This document shows, one piece after another, positions 19,301-26,990 of a stretch of DNA of 64,000 bases; within the stretch, counting starts at the first letter, position 1; every line of letters begins with the position of its first letter. The stretch lies in assembly GCF_029227915.1 (NCBI RefSeq), contig NC_079878.1:32081501-32145500 (forward strand). Direction: 5' to 3'. Source of the stretch: Hydractinia symbiolongicarpus. Its lineage: Eukaryota; Cnidaria; Hydrozoa; Anthoathecata; Hydractiniidae. The notes beneath the pieces were generated by a model. That model ran no database searches. It saw only the letters and a program-made list of their open reading frames with translations, and was not told the DNA's origin. The translations under genes and the position numbers were made by a program.

Positions 19301-21871
19301 CAAATTTTGGCCTTTTTCGCAAAAGTTTTATATAAGTTGATGTTAGTTGATATTTGTCTGAAAATTTTTCTACAAATAAAGCAAAAGAAAATCAGATATG
19401 TTGAGGAAAATTGAAAAGCATAAAAACAATTCTGATTTTATTTTCAAAATTACACTCATTAAAATTTATAAATTCAGTCAACAATTTTTTTTAAAGGAAT
19501 TATCCGTGTTCCAGCTCTTTGCTTTGGAAATGAACATAGTACAATGGAGTCCTTGAATCTTGCTAATTATGAAGTGATGCCGATTGAACCACTGCATGAT
19601 TGTAAAGGACATATCAAGAATTTGTGGGATGTTTTGCATGAAGTGTTGACACCTCAAGAGAATAAAATTTTTCAACAGTCCCTAGATGCCACATATGGTT
19701 CGAAGGACAAGGTGAGAGGATCTGACTATCGGCTGTCATCAATAGTTGTTTACCAATCAATGCAAAGCACTTGCAGAAAGGAAATCAAAGAGTTGTTGTA
19801 CACATTGATGGAGCTAGTTCGGTTATCATATCTTAAATCCCAAAAAAGGTCCCCACGAATTATTCTACGATTACATAATATTAGTTTCCAGCATGCCATG
19901 TTGTGCCAAGATCTGTTTGGGCATAATTTAAAGTCAATGTCTACACAAAAGCTTTATGGCATTTATTATCATGGCTTGACAACACATTTAGCAGAAGTAT
20001 CGAGAATTATCTCACCAAGCTCCTTACACACAGAGAATGAAGAACAGCTATTCAGCAAAATTAATCAAATAAGTTTGAGAACATCAGCCAGATCCTTAGA
20101 ATCCATACGTGATAATAGCATCATCCGTATTCAAGCTGAACAGAAATTTATTGCCAAAGAATGTTCTAGAAAATCAACTAACACATCTAAAATATCGAAA
20201 TTTTCAGAGAGTGTACTTGGTAAGTCTAAAATATCTGTTTCTACTGGCTTTCTAATTCATGTTGGCATTCAGAAATTGCTGAGACGAATGTCCACATGAA
20301 AACAAAAGTTTTCAATTCACATTGGCAAATATTTAACTGTTATTTGTGTACTGCAGCATTTGGCCGCAAAACAAATATAAATTGCAAATGTCGAACACGA
20401 GTTTGCCAACGCAAAACAGGAAAATGTCATTTTACGTAGGCAATGTTCTGTCGTCATGGAATAAACTGAAACAGAAAGGCTGTTCTATGTGATAATTAAA
20501 TATATTTTGAAGTGCTTGACTTAATAAAAAGTCTGGTTTGATATTCAAACATTAATCTTTCTAATTTTGTTTAAAATTTTAACATGTGATAAAAAGTGTA
20601 TGATTGTCATTTTGTTTCGAAATAAACTTTTTTGAATTTTCAGATGAGAAAAGAAGTTGTTTTAACATTAACTTACCTCTACGGAAATATCAGGCACACT
20701 TGGAAAGAATTGCAGATTTTTTGCTCTATGGTAATGGTGTTTGGTGGCATAGAGAAAATGATATTATCATATTTCATGATGGAAAAGAGGATGATGATTT
20801 CAGAGTTGAAGGGCCTTTGATGACAAATTTCAAACAAGACAACCTGCAATCAGTAGCAAAAGATGTAGAAGCTTGTTGGAAGAAATGCGTTGATCGTGGT
20901 ATTGAATTGCCAATCACAAAGATAAATACTTTCGACGAAAATGGAGATTTAATAGAATGCAAGGCACTTGAAGAAGTAAGTAATACGTCATTCTTGGCTT
21001 ACTGTCTGTAGGATGGGTATATTAATAGCCCCCAACTCAAATTCCTCTGTATCAAGTCTATCTCTACACTTTCTTACCCAATTATCCTCCTTCATTCTTG
21101 CAAGTGTCCTAACCAACTTAATCTACTTATATCTGGACAACATCTATCTTTAATTCTACAGATACCTAGCCTGCTTCTTAGCTCATATGAACTCTTTCTT
21201 ACTCTCAGACTGGCGTTACAAATCCAAAAGCAAACATAACAAGTAATATCAAACTGATGGCTGATGATGATAATGCAGAATATGATAATGCGTATATATC
21301 ACATGATAATAATGAAGAGATAGAAATGGAGATAGATATCACATTAGAACAGCAACCTTCCTTATTGGATTTAGAAGTTGACCAAGCTGTTCATTTTAAG
21401 AAAGAAACATCAAACACAATTACATTGGAACAACAACCTTGCATAGCTGACTCAGTTACTAATCCTAAAAAAACTGCAGAAAATAGTAAGTTGGAAAAGA
21501 TCTGTAGAGACAGACAGACGAAAGCTGACCAAAACCCAATTCTTGAATCAGGTGTATGCAAGAACATAATGTATGTTCTTGGCTATTCAGATAAATTGAA
21601 GGACTTCGACCGTCATCATATGTCATATAAGCTGACTAAAAGTGAACATTCAAGAAAAAAATGTAGAGCATTTATCATTCATTTTCGTGAAAAAGTGATG
21701 GCTGTTCAGCATGAAGCAGAAAAAGCTACGAAAGATTGGGAAAAAGACTTCATAGCAAAAAATTTTAAGATGCCGAATACAGAAGAGCTTAAATCAAATA
21801 AAATTTACATGGAGAAATATAAATTAAATTACCACGCCAAAAAAATTCTTGAACAATGGACAAATATTTAG
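9513..21871 (+). CDS. Ten-exon gene for a 1264-residue protein, candidate transposase of the outer element
   Basis: Exons: 9513-10398, 17283-17422, 17538-17697, 17985-18374, 18505-18687, 18780-18925, 19088-19259, 19497-20219, 20644-20975, 21209-21871. All nine introns are GT-AG and the phases agree at every junction, giving 3795 coding bases with no stop. Intron 1 holds the nested transposon; the others are about 90-425 bp. The start at 9513 is the first long-frame ATG. The protein has an unfamiliar Cys/His-containing N-terminus, a Thr/Asn-rich linker, a basic segment with KKKR, a conserved-looking core, and an acidic then basic C-terminus. As the only gene that belongs to the outer element it is the natural transposase candidate, but I do not recognise the family by name and cannot place a DDE triad with certainty. 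Similar proteins are, from memory, multicopy in cnidarian and sponge genomes. Confidence 0.82.
10798..10803. repeat. Target site duplication GTTTCT, left copy of nested element
   Basis: GTTTCT ends the left flank and is repeated exactly at 17269-17274 directly after the right TIR. Six base pairs is the size expected, to my knowledge, for the eukaryotic IS3-like (IS3EU) transposons. Confidence 0.88.
10804..11037 (+). repeat. Nested element TIR, left, with subterminal 20-bp tandem repeats
   Basis: The first 117 bp pair with the reverse complement of the right end, with one difference. From about 10909 to 11037 there are degenerate tandem copies of a unit close to GCGAGGCGTAATAGAGAGAC, with a few variants such as GATGCGTAACAGAAG. 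The CpG-rich unit contrasts with the A+T-rich surroundings. The left end has one unit (with AAATAGAGAGTC) that the right end lacks. Subterminal repeats like these often serve as transposase binding sites. Open frames on either strand here come from the periodic sequence and are not genes. Confidence 0.92.
11038..11992 (+). promoter_or_regulatory. Leader region of the nested element with a probable 5' UTR intron
   Basis: About 950 bp without a convincing coding frame. A consensus splice donor GTAAGT stands at 11171-11176, and an acceptor ATGTTTTAG ends at 11972, 20 bp before the first ATG of the HECT gene. A 5' UTR intron of 11171-11972 is therefore likely. The same donor could also be spliced to the acceptor at 15061 in front of the integrase. 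Homopolymer runs occur (twelve C at 11358-11369, C-rich again near 11500). Promoter elements are not identifiable by eye. Confidence 0.4.
11358..11369 (+). repeat. Poly-C tract
   Basis: Twelve consecutive C between GCTGGCA and TCCTCATAT. It is probably a slippage-prone homopolymer in the leader intron, and its exact length may be unreliable in the assembly. Confidence 0.9.
11993..14355 (+). CDS. HECT-type E3 ubiquitin ligase with UBZ4-like finger and CUE domain (G2E3-like)
   Basis: Exons 11993-12168 and 12447-14355 (donor AA|GTAGGT, acceptor TGTTTCAG|T) join in phase to 694 residues. Residues 1-75 are Ser/Pro/Gln-rich. A region at about 82-200 resembles the N-terminal part of fish G2E3-like proteins. 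C217, C220, H232 and C236 form a C-x2-C-x11-H-x3-C finger with UBZ4 (RAD18-type) spacing. Residues about 268-302 fit a CUE domain with the M272-F-P signature. The HECT domain covers about 366-694, with [12 protein letters not shown], and C660 in ACLKIIYLP at the position of the catalytic cysteine, 34 residues from the end as is usual. HECT ligases form a thioester with ubiquitin on this cysteine and pass it to substrate lysines. The substrate is unknown. It lies 0.7 kb upstream of the integrase and is cargo or a helper of the transposon. Confidence 0.88.
12169..12446 (+). other. Intron of the HECT ligase gene
   Basis: A 278-bp, T-rich intron with donor GTAGGT and a strong acceptor TCTTGTTCTGTTTCAG. 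The upstream exon ends in phase 2, and the first base of the next exon completes an Asn codon. Without splicing, exon 1 would stop at TAG directly at the donor, so the intron is needed for the N-terminus. Confidence 0.8.
14356..15069 (+). other. Spacer between HECT and integrase genes, with a splice acceptor before the integrase
   Basis: This T-rich stretch has no convincing gene. It includes a run of G at about 14528-14535 and no canonical AATAAA for the HECT transcript (ATTAAA at 15000-15005 is the nearest variant). A strong acceptor CTTTTATTTTTCAG ends at 15061, eight bases before the likely integrase ATG, which indicates a 5' UTR intron or trans-splicing to a leader, known in several cnidarians. 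A small frame at 14691-14909 has no recognisable content. Confidence 0.6.
15070..16512 (+). CDS. IS3-like DDE integrase/transposase of the nested element
   Basis: 480 residues in one exon. I chose the ATG at 15070 because a strong acceptor ends at 15061; an in-frame ATG at 15013 would lie inside that intron. Residues 95-99 are GRPSF, followed by a helix-turn-helix at about 113-137 ([20 protein letters not shown]). A second HTH-like segment with [18 protein letters not shown] matches the arrangement in IS3 OrfB. The catalytic core has D226 (WHIDGNHK), D283 (RGDHGVEN) and E318 ([12 protein letters not shown]), giving D-56-D-34-E, close to the DD(35)E of IS3 and retroviral integrases. IDGYSR and [11 protein letters not shown] further along are also typical. 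It should cut the TIR ends and insert the element with 6-bp staggered joins. No catalytic residue is missing. The protein is the likely motor for the element. Confidence 0.9.
   Translation: MNIQQLSPVDFIKNSVVDTLKLIQSLLSSFVDANTADLDYPVYRLDELYSFCSRAALEYPDVITENVLSSIHQASVIIQSVNKTSNAETVRHKIGRPSFDIPEETLKTLVRLNFSQTAIAEMFGVSAKTIQRRFKEFDIEPKSHTMIGDEELDEHVKKIISDFPNCGIRRMKGFLLSHGYHIPWKVVRDSMWRVDPSGLLMRSLQRNVVRRRKYSVAAPRSLWHIDGNHKLIRWSIVIHGGIDGYSRRLMFLSCGSSNKATVVLDLFLTAVQNFGLPSRVRGDHGVENVDVAWFMISRRGSNRGSFIAGKSCHNQRIERFWRDLFHGCTYIYHNIFTYLEEIGALDISNELHLFCLHYVFIPRINAHFQRFILGYDHHPIRTERNLSPLQLWERGLLLQRRPSEDDIVDDCDSYGIDWSVPSHYIETRDDAIVVPEINHPFQSNDLYLEFCRSNDPMANCDNFGIEVFLRTVQVVESTLL
16513..17029 (+). other. 3' region of the nested element
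   Basis: About 517 bp between the integrase stop and the right subterminal repeats. It contains the polyadenylation signal at 16647-16652, and no open frame that looks real. The frames on the - strand here overlap the integrase end and have no recognisable motif. Confidence 0.6.
16647..16652 (+). terminator. Polyadenylation signal AATAAA of the integrase transcript
   Basis: AATAAA lies 135 bp after the integrase stop codon. It is the first canonical signal downstream and fits a short 3' UTR. It may also serve the upstream HECT gene if the two share a transcript. Confidence 0.5.
17030..17268 (-). repeat. Nested element TIR, right, with subterminal 20-bp tandem repeats
   Basis: This is the mirror image of 10804-11037. 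About six tandem units of CTATTACGCCTCGCGTCTCT type run from about 17030, followed by the conserved 117-bp end that stops at CATGACTCCATA (17268). It holds fewer irregular units than the left end. The terminal bases contain TGACTTTTGTCCAG, which could act as a cryptic splice acceptor for the surrounding intron. Confidence 0.92.
17269..17274. repeat. Target site duplication GTTTCT, right copy of nested element
   Basis: Exact repeat of 10798-10803. It also forms the pyrimidine tract directly in front of the AACCATAG acceptor of exon 2 of the outer gene, so the duplication has kept that tract in place. Confidence 0.88.
17283..21871 (+). CDS. Exons 2-10: core and C-terminus of the outer element protein (residues 296-1264)
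   Basis: Exon 4 (residues 396-526) includes [15 protein letters not shown] (W490 on) and YTDEEM near 516-521. Exon 5 has [19 protein letters not shown] (527-545). At the exon 5/6 border is [14 protein letters not shown] with D588, followed by [10 protein letters not shown] (C606, C608, C610), a probable zinc-binding cluster. Exon 8 (693-933) holds the best-conserved-looking stretch, with [14 protein letters not shown] at 723-736, and motifs [29 protein letters not shown] and SSLHTENEE. Exon 9 has GVWWHREND. Exon 10 is acidic at first ([11 protein letters not shown]), then Lys-rich. Alternating acidic residues around D492, D548 and D588 and a later Glu could build a DDE/RNase H fold with a Cys insertion, as in several large eukaryotic transposases. 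That fold is an inference. Confidence 0.75.
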
Positions 21872-21949
21872 TTTTTCAGCAAAAGGATCAATATGCGCTT
21901 TTAAATTTTAAGAAGCATATTTTTCAACAAATTAGCCAGAGCTAGCTAA

Positions 21950-21955
21950 AATAAA
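21950..21955 (+). terminator. Polyadenylation signal AATAAA of the outer gene
   Basis: AATAAA 79 bp after the TAG stop at 21871, in AGCTAAAATAAAAACA. It is the first canonical signal after the last exon. Confidence 0.5.
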
Positions 21956-22749
21956 AACATTTGATATATATATATATACAAAACTTTTTTTCTGATACGT
22001 TTCGTATGGGAAATGTATTTTTATATTATTGTGGATCATCATTTTGCACAAACGAAAAAACAAGAACAACACGAGAAGGAAATTAATACCTTTAAAAAGA
22101 TATCAAAGTATTTGTTGTTGCTTTGACGGGCTTAATACGCAATAATCTTGTATTGTGCAAAACTTAGAAGAAATAGCTAGCTAGCTAACAGTCTTAAAAA
22201 GGTCCATTTTTACAATCCATTATGTGGGTTATATATCTGCACCCTAAATCAAGAGAATACTAGCTAAACTGCTTTTCTAATTAAGCTACTCTTTCGTACA
22301 GAGGTAGGATTTGCACCCACAACTATTTAGCTAAGTAATCTGCAGTGATCTAAGAACTACATAAACAGTTTAATTTCTTGACTAACTGTTTTTATATTGT
22401 ATATATCTATCTATGTATATATCTATGTATATAACAGCCAGAAAGGCTATGTATAGCTCTGACAGTTACAAAGTTTAGGTAAACACTTCCAGAAATATAT
22501 AGCTAGCTTTTGCTATAGCTACTATATATATAATTTTGACAGGTAGCTATAGGCAAATAGAATATAGAAAATTTCAAATATATAGAATAAATAATATTAC
22601 AAACCTTGTTTTTACTGCGTGATCACAAATACCTTAACAGCCAAATGTATGGTACAACCAACCATTTCTGTCAACACAAAAACACAAAAATGGCGGCACC
22701 TTCTTGTCTTCTTCACAAACTTGAAACGACAAAAAGCACGTCAGATAGC

Positions 22750-22795
22750 AAAACGCGGTAGACGATTATGATAAAACGCGGTATACCCGTGTTTT
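22750..22795. repeat. Subterminal motif cluster, right end of outer element
   Basis: AAAACGCGGTA occurs at 22750-22760 and 22773-22783, and an inverted relative TACCCGTGTTTT at 22784-22795. The left end has AAAACGTGGT at 9031-9040, straddling the TIR border. A shared AAAACGYGGT core near both ends is a candidate binding site for the element's transposase. Confidence 0.5.
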
Positions 22796-22806
22796 ACCCG
22801 AAATAA

Positions 22807-22833
22807 TTGGAGACTGTCCGTAAGTTGCCCGAG
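22807..22833 (-). repeat. Outer element terminal inverted repeat, right
   Basis: Twenty-seven bases from TTGGAGACTGTCCG to GTTGCCCGAG, the exact reverse complement of 9006-9032. They are followed by TG (22834-22835), the second copy of the target duplication, and then by the rest of the interrupted satellite monomer. Confidence 0.95.
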
Positions 22834-22849
22834 TGGGTACTTTCTTTGT

Positions 22850-25800
22850 ATACTTTTGACTATACGGGCCAAGCCCGGGATTTACGGGAAATCGCGGGTT
22901 TTCGTTTGCCGGCGATTAAACTTCTTTTATTCAGCGTCTCATCAAAAATGAAAACATTTTTAAAAACTACAAGTCTTATGCGTTTTAGTGGTGAAAAAAT
23001 AATTTAAAAAATCGTTCTGGAAATGAGTTTACTCCCTGGGTACTTTCTTTGTATACTTTTGACTATACGGGCCGAGTCCGGGATTTAGGGAAATCGCAGG
23101 TTTTCGTTTGCCGGCGATTAAACTGCTTTTATTCAGCGTCTCATCAAAAATGAAAACATTTTTGAAAACTACAAGTCTCATGCGTTTTAGTTGTGAAAAA
23201 ATAATTTAAAAAATCGTTCGGGAAATGAGTTTACTCCCTGGGTACTTTCTTTGTATACTTTTGACTATACGGGCCAAGCCGGGATTTACGGGAAATCGCG
23301 GGTTTTCGTTTGCCGGCGATTAAACTTCTTTTATTCAGCGTCTCATCAAAAATGAAAACATTTTTAAAAACTACAAGTCTTATGCGTTTTAGTGGTGAAA
23401 AAATAATTTAAAAAATCTTTCTGGAAATGAGTTTACTCACAGGGTACTTTCTTTGCATACATTCTACTATACGTTACAAGCCCGGGATTTACGGAAAATC
23501 GCGGGTTTTCGTTTGCCGGCGATTAAACTTCTTTTATTCAGCGTCTCATTAAAAATGAAAACATTTTTGAAAACTACAAGTCTCATGCGTTTTAGTGGTG
23601 AAAAAGTAATTTAAAAAATCGTTCGGGAAATGAGTTTACTCCCTGGGTACTTTCTTTGTATACTTTTGACTATACGGGCCGAGTCCGGCATTTACGGGAA
23701 ATCGCGGATTTTCGTTTGCCGGCGATTAAACTTCTTTTATTCAGCGTCCCATCAAATATGAAAATATTTTTGAAAACTACAAGTCTCATGCGTTTAGTGG
23801 TAAAAAAATAACATAAGAAATCGTTCGGGAAATGAGTTTACTCCCTGGGTACTTTCTTTGTATACTTTTGACTATACGGGCCAAGCCCGGGATTTACGGG
23901 AAATCGCGGGTTTTCGTTTGCCGGCGATTAAACTTCTTTTATTCAGCGTCTCATCAAAAATGAAAACATTTTTAAAAACTACAAGTCTTATGCGTTTTAG
24001 TGGTGAAAAAATAATTTAAAAAATCGTTCTGGAAATGAGTTTACTCCCTGGGTACTTTCTTTGTATACTTTTGACTATACGGGCCGAGTCCGGGATTTAG
24101 GGAAATCGCAGGTTTTCGTTTGCCGGCGATTAAACTGCTTTTATTCAGCGTCCCATCAAATATGAAAATATTTTTGAAAACTACAAGTCTCATGCGTTTA
24201 GTGGTAAAAAAATAACATAAGAAATCGTTCGGGAAATGAGTTTACTCCCTGGGTACTTTCTTTGTATACTTTTGACTATACGGACCAAGCCCGGGATTTA
24301 CGGAAAATCGCGGGTTTTCGTTTGCCGGCGATTAAACTTCTTTTATTCAGCGTCTCATCAAAAATGAAAACATTTTTAAAAACTACAAGTCTTATGCGTT
24401 TTAGTGGTGAAAAAATAATTTAAAAAATCGTTCTGGAAATGAGTTTACTCCCTGGGTACTTTCTTTGTATACTTTTGACTATACGGGCCGAGTCCGGGAT
24501 TTAGGGAAATCGCAGGTTTTCGTTTGCCGGCGATTAAACTGCTTTTATTCAGCGTCTCATCAAAAATGAAAACATTTTTGAAAACTACAAGTCTCATGCG
24601 TTTTAGTGGTGAAAAAATAATTTAAAAAATCGTTCGGGAAATGAGTTTACTCCCTGGGTACTTTCTTTGTATACTTTTGACTATACGGGCCAAGCCGGGA
24701 TTTACGGGAAATCGCAGGTTTTCGTTTGCCGGCGATTAAACTGCTTTTATTCAGCGTCCCATCAAATATGAAAATATTTTTGAAAACTACAAGTCTCATG
24801 CGTTTAGTGGTAAAAAAATAACATAAGAAATCGTTCGGGAAATGAGTTTACTCCCTGGGTACTTTCTTTGTATACTTTTGACTATACGGGCCAAGCCCGG
24901 GATTTACGGGAAATCGCGGGTTTTCGTTTGCCGGCGATTAAACTTCTTTTATTCAGCGTCTCATCAAAAATGAAAACATTTTTAAAAACTACAAGTCTTA
25001 TGCGTTTTAGTGGTGAAAAAATAATTTAAAAAATCGTTCTGGAAATGAGTTTACTCCCTGGGTACTTTCTTTGTATACTTTTGACTATACGGGCCGAGTC
25101 CGGGATTTAGGGAAATCGCAGGTTTTCGTTTGCCGGCGATTAAACTGCTTTTATTCAGCGTCTCATCAAAAATGAAAACATTTTTGAAAACTACAAGTCT
25201 CATGCGTTTTAGTTGTGAAAAAATAATTTAAAAAATCGTTCGGGAAATGAGTTTACTCCCTGGGTACTTTCTTTGTATACTTTTGACTATACGGGCCAAG
25301 CCGGGATTTACGGGAAATCGCGGGTTTTCGTTTGCCGGCGATTAAACTTCTTTTATTCAGCGTCTCATCAAAAATGAAAACATTTTTAAAAACTACAAGT
25401 CTTATGCGTTTTAGTGGTGAAAAAATAATTTAAAAAATCTTTCTGGAAATGAGTTTACTCACAGGGTACTTTCTTTGCATACATTCTACTATACGTTACA
25501 AGCCCGGGATTTACGGAAAATCGCGGGTTTTCGTTTGCCGGCGATTAAACTTCTTTTATTCAGCGTCTCATTAAAAATGAAAACATTTTTGAAAACTACA
25601 AGTCTCATGCGTTTTAGTGGTGAAAAAGTAATTTAAAAAATCGTTCGGGAAATGAGTTTACTCCCTGGGTACTTTCTTTGTATACTTTTGACTATACGGG
25701 CCGAGTCCGGGATTTACGGGAAATCGCGGATTTTCGTTTGCCGGCGATTAAACTTCTTTTATTCAGCGTCCCATCAAATATGAAAATATTTTTGAAAACT

Positions 25801-26990
25801 ACAAGTCTCATGCGTTTAGTGGTAAAAAAATAACATAAGAAATCGTTCGGGAAATGAGTTTACTCCCTGGGTACTTTCTTTGTATACTTTTGACTATACG
25901 GGCCAAGCCCGGGATTTACGGGAAATCGCGGGTTTTCGTTTGCCGGCGATTAAACTTCTTTTATTCAGCGTCTCATCAAAAATGAAAACATTTTTAAAAA
26001 CTACAAGTCTTATGCGTTTTAGTGGTGAAAAAATAATTTAAAAAATCGTTCTGGAAATGAGTTTACTCCCTGGGTACTTTCTTTGTATACTTTTGACTAT
26101 ACGGGCCGAGTCCGGGATTTAGGGAAATCGCAGGTTTTCGTTTGCCGGCGATTAAACTGCTTTTATTCAGCGTCCCATCAAATATGAAAATATTTTTGAA
26201 AACTACAAGTCTCATGCGTTTAGTGGTAAAAAAATAACATAAGAAATCGTTCGGGAAATGAGTTTACTCCCTGGGTACTTTCTTTGTATACTTTTGACTA
26301 TACGGGCCAAGCCCGGGATTTACGGGAAATCGCGGGTTTTCGTTTGCCGGCGATTAAACTTCTTTTATTCAGCGTCTCATCAAAAATGAAAACATTTTTA
26401 AAAACTACAAGTCTTATGCGTTTTAGTGGTGAAAAAATAATTTAAAAAATCGTTCTGGAAATGAGTTTACTCCCTGGGTACTTTCTTTGTATACTTTTGA
26501 CTATACGGGCCGAGTCCGGGATTTAGGGAAATCGCAGGTTTTCGTTTGCCGGCGATTAAACTGCTTTTATTCAGCGTCTCATCAAAAATGAAAACATTTT
26601 TGAAAACTACAAGTCTCATGCGTTTTAGTGGTGAAAAAATAATTTAAAAAATCGTTCGGGAAATGAGTTTACTCCCTGGGTACTTTCTTTGTATACTTTT
26701 GACTATACGGGCCAAGCCGGGATTTACGGGAAATCGCGGGTTTTCGTTTGCCGGCGATTAAACTTCTTTTATTCAGCGTCTCATCAAAAATGAAAACATT
26801 TTTAAAAACTACAAGTCTTATGCGTTTTAGTGGTGAAAAAATAATTTAAAAAATCTTTCTGGAAATGAGTTTACTCACAGGGTACTTTCTTTGCATACAT
26901 TCTACTATACGTTACAAGCCCGGGATTTACGGAAAATCGCGGGTTTTCGTTTGCCGGCGATTAAACTTCTTTTATTCAGCGTCTCATTAA
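22850..26990. repeat. Ten-monomer higher-order duplication
   Basis: A run of monomers carrying the rare TTTTAGTTGTG (about 23187) and TTTGCATACATTCTACTATACGTTACAAG (about 23450, spoken of here by its ends) is followed by a second copy with the same rare variants about 2.02 kb later (about 25210 and 25470). The CATAC..TTACAAG unit appears once more near 26892. The block length corresponds to ten monomers. Borders are approximate. Confidence 0.65.

Larger units (their letters stand above)
21872..22806 (+). other. 3' non-coding region of the outer element
   Basis: A+T-rich stretch between the stop codon and the right TIR with no credible gene. It has a polyadenylation signal, short AT and ATCT-type simple repeats (about 21961-21980 and 22398-22432), several AGCTAGCTAG runs, and GC-richer subterminal motifs in its last 60 bp. 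Confidence 0.75.
9006..22833 (+). mobile_element. Outer DNA transposon (13.8 kb, or about 7.36 kb without the nested element)
   Basis: A single block of non-satellite DNA bounded by perfect 27-bp inverted repeats and a TG duplication. It carries one ten-exon gene on the + strand that fills most of its own DNA. A second, complete transposon (10804-17268) sits inside intron 1. Subtracting that and its 6-bp duplication leaves an element of about 7357 bp. The ends begin CTCGGGCAACTTACGG. I cannot assign a superfamily: 2-bp duplications are known from Tc1/mariner (TA), some CACTA/EnSpm and ISL2EU elements, but neither these termini nor the encoded protein is an obvious member of those. No polymerase B, protease or capsid-type gene is present, so this is not a Maverick/Polinton. 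Confidence 0.93.

Noticed and set aside
9006-22833. Maverick/Polinton or other virus-like element
   Set aside because: Large size and an integrase suggested it, but there is no polymerase B, protease, ATPase or capsid gene, and the integrase belongs to a separate nested element with its own TIRs.
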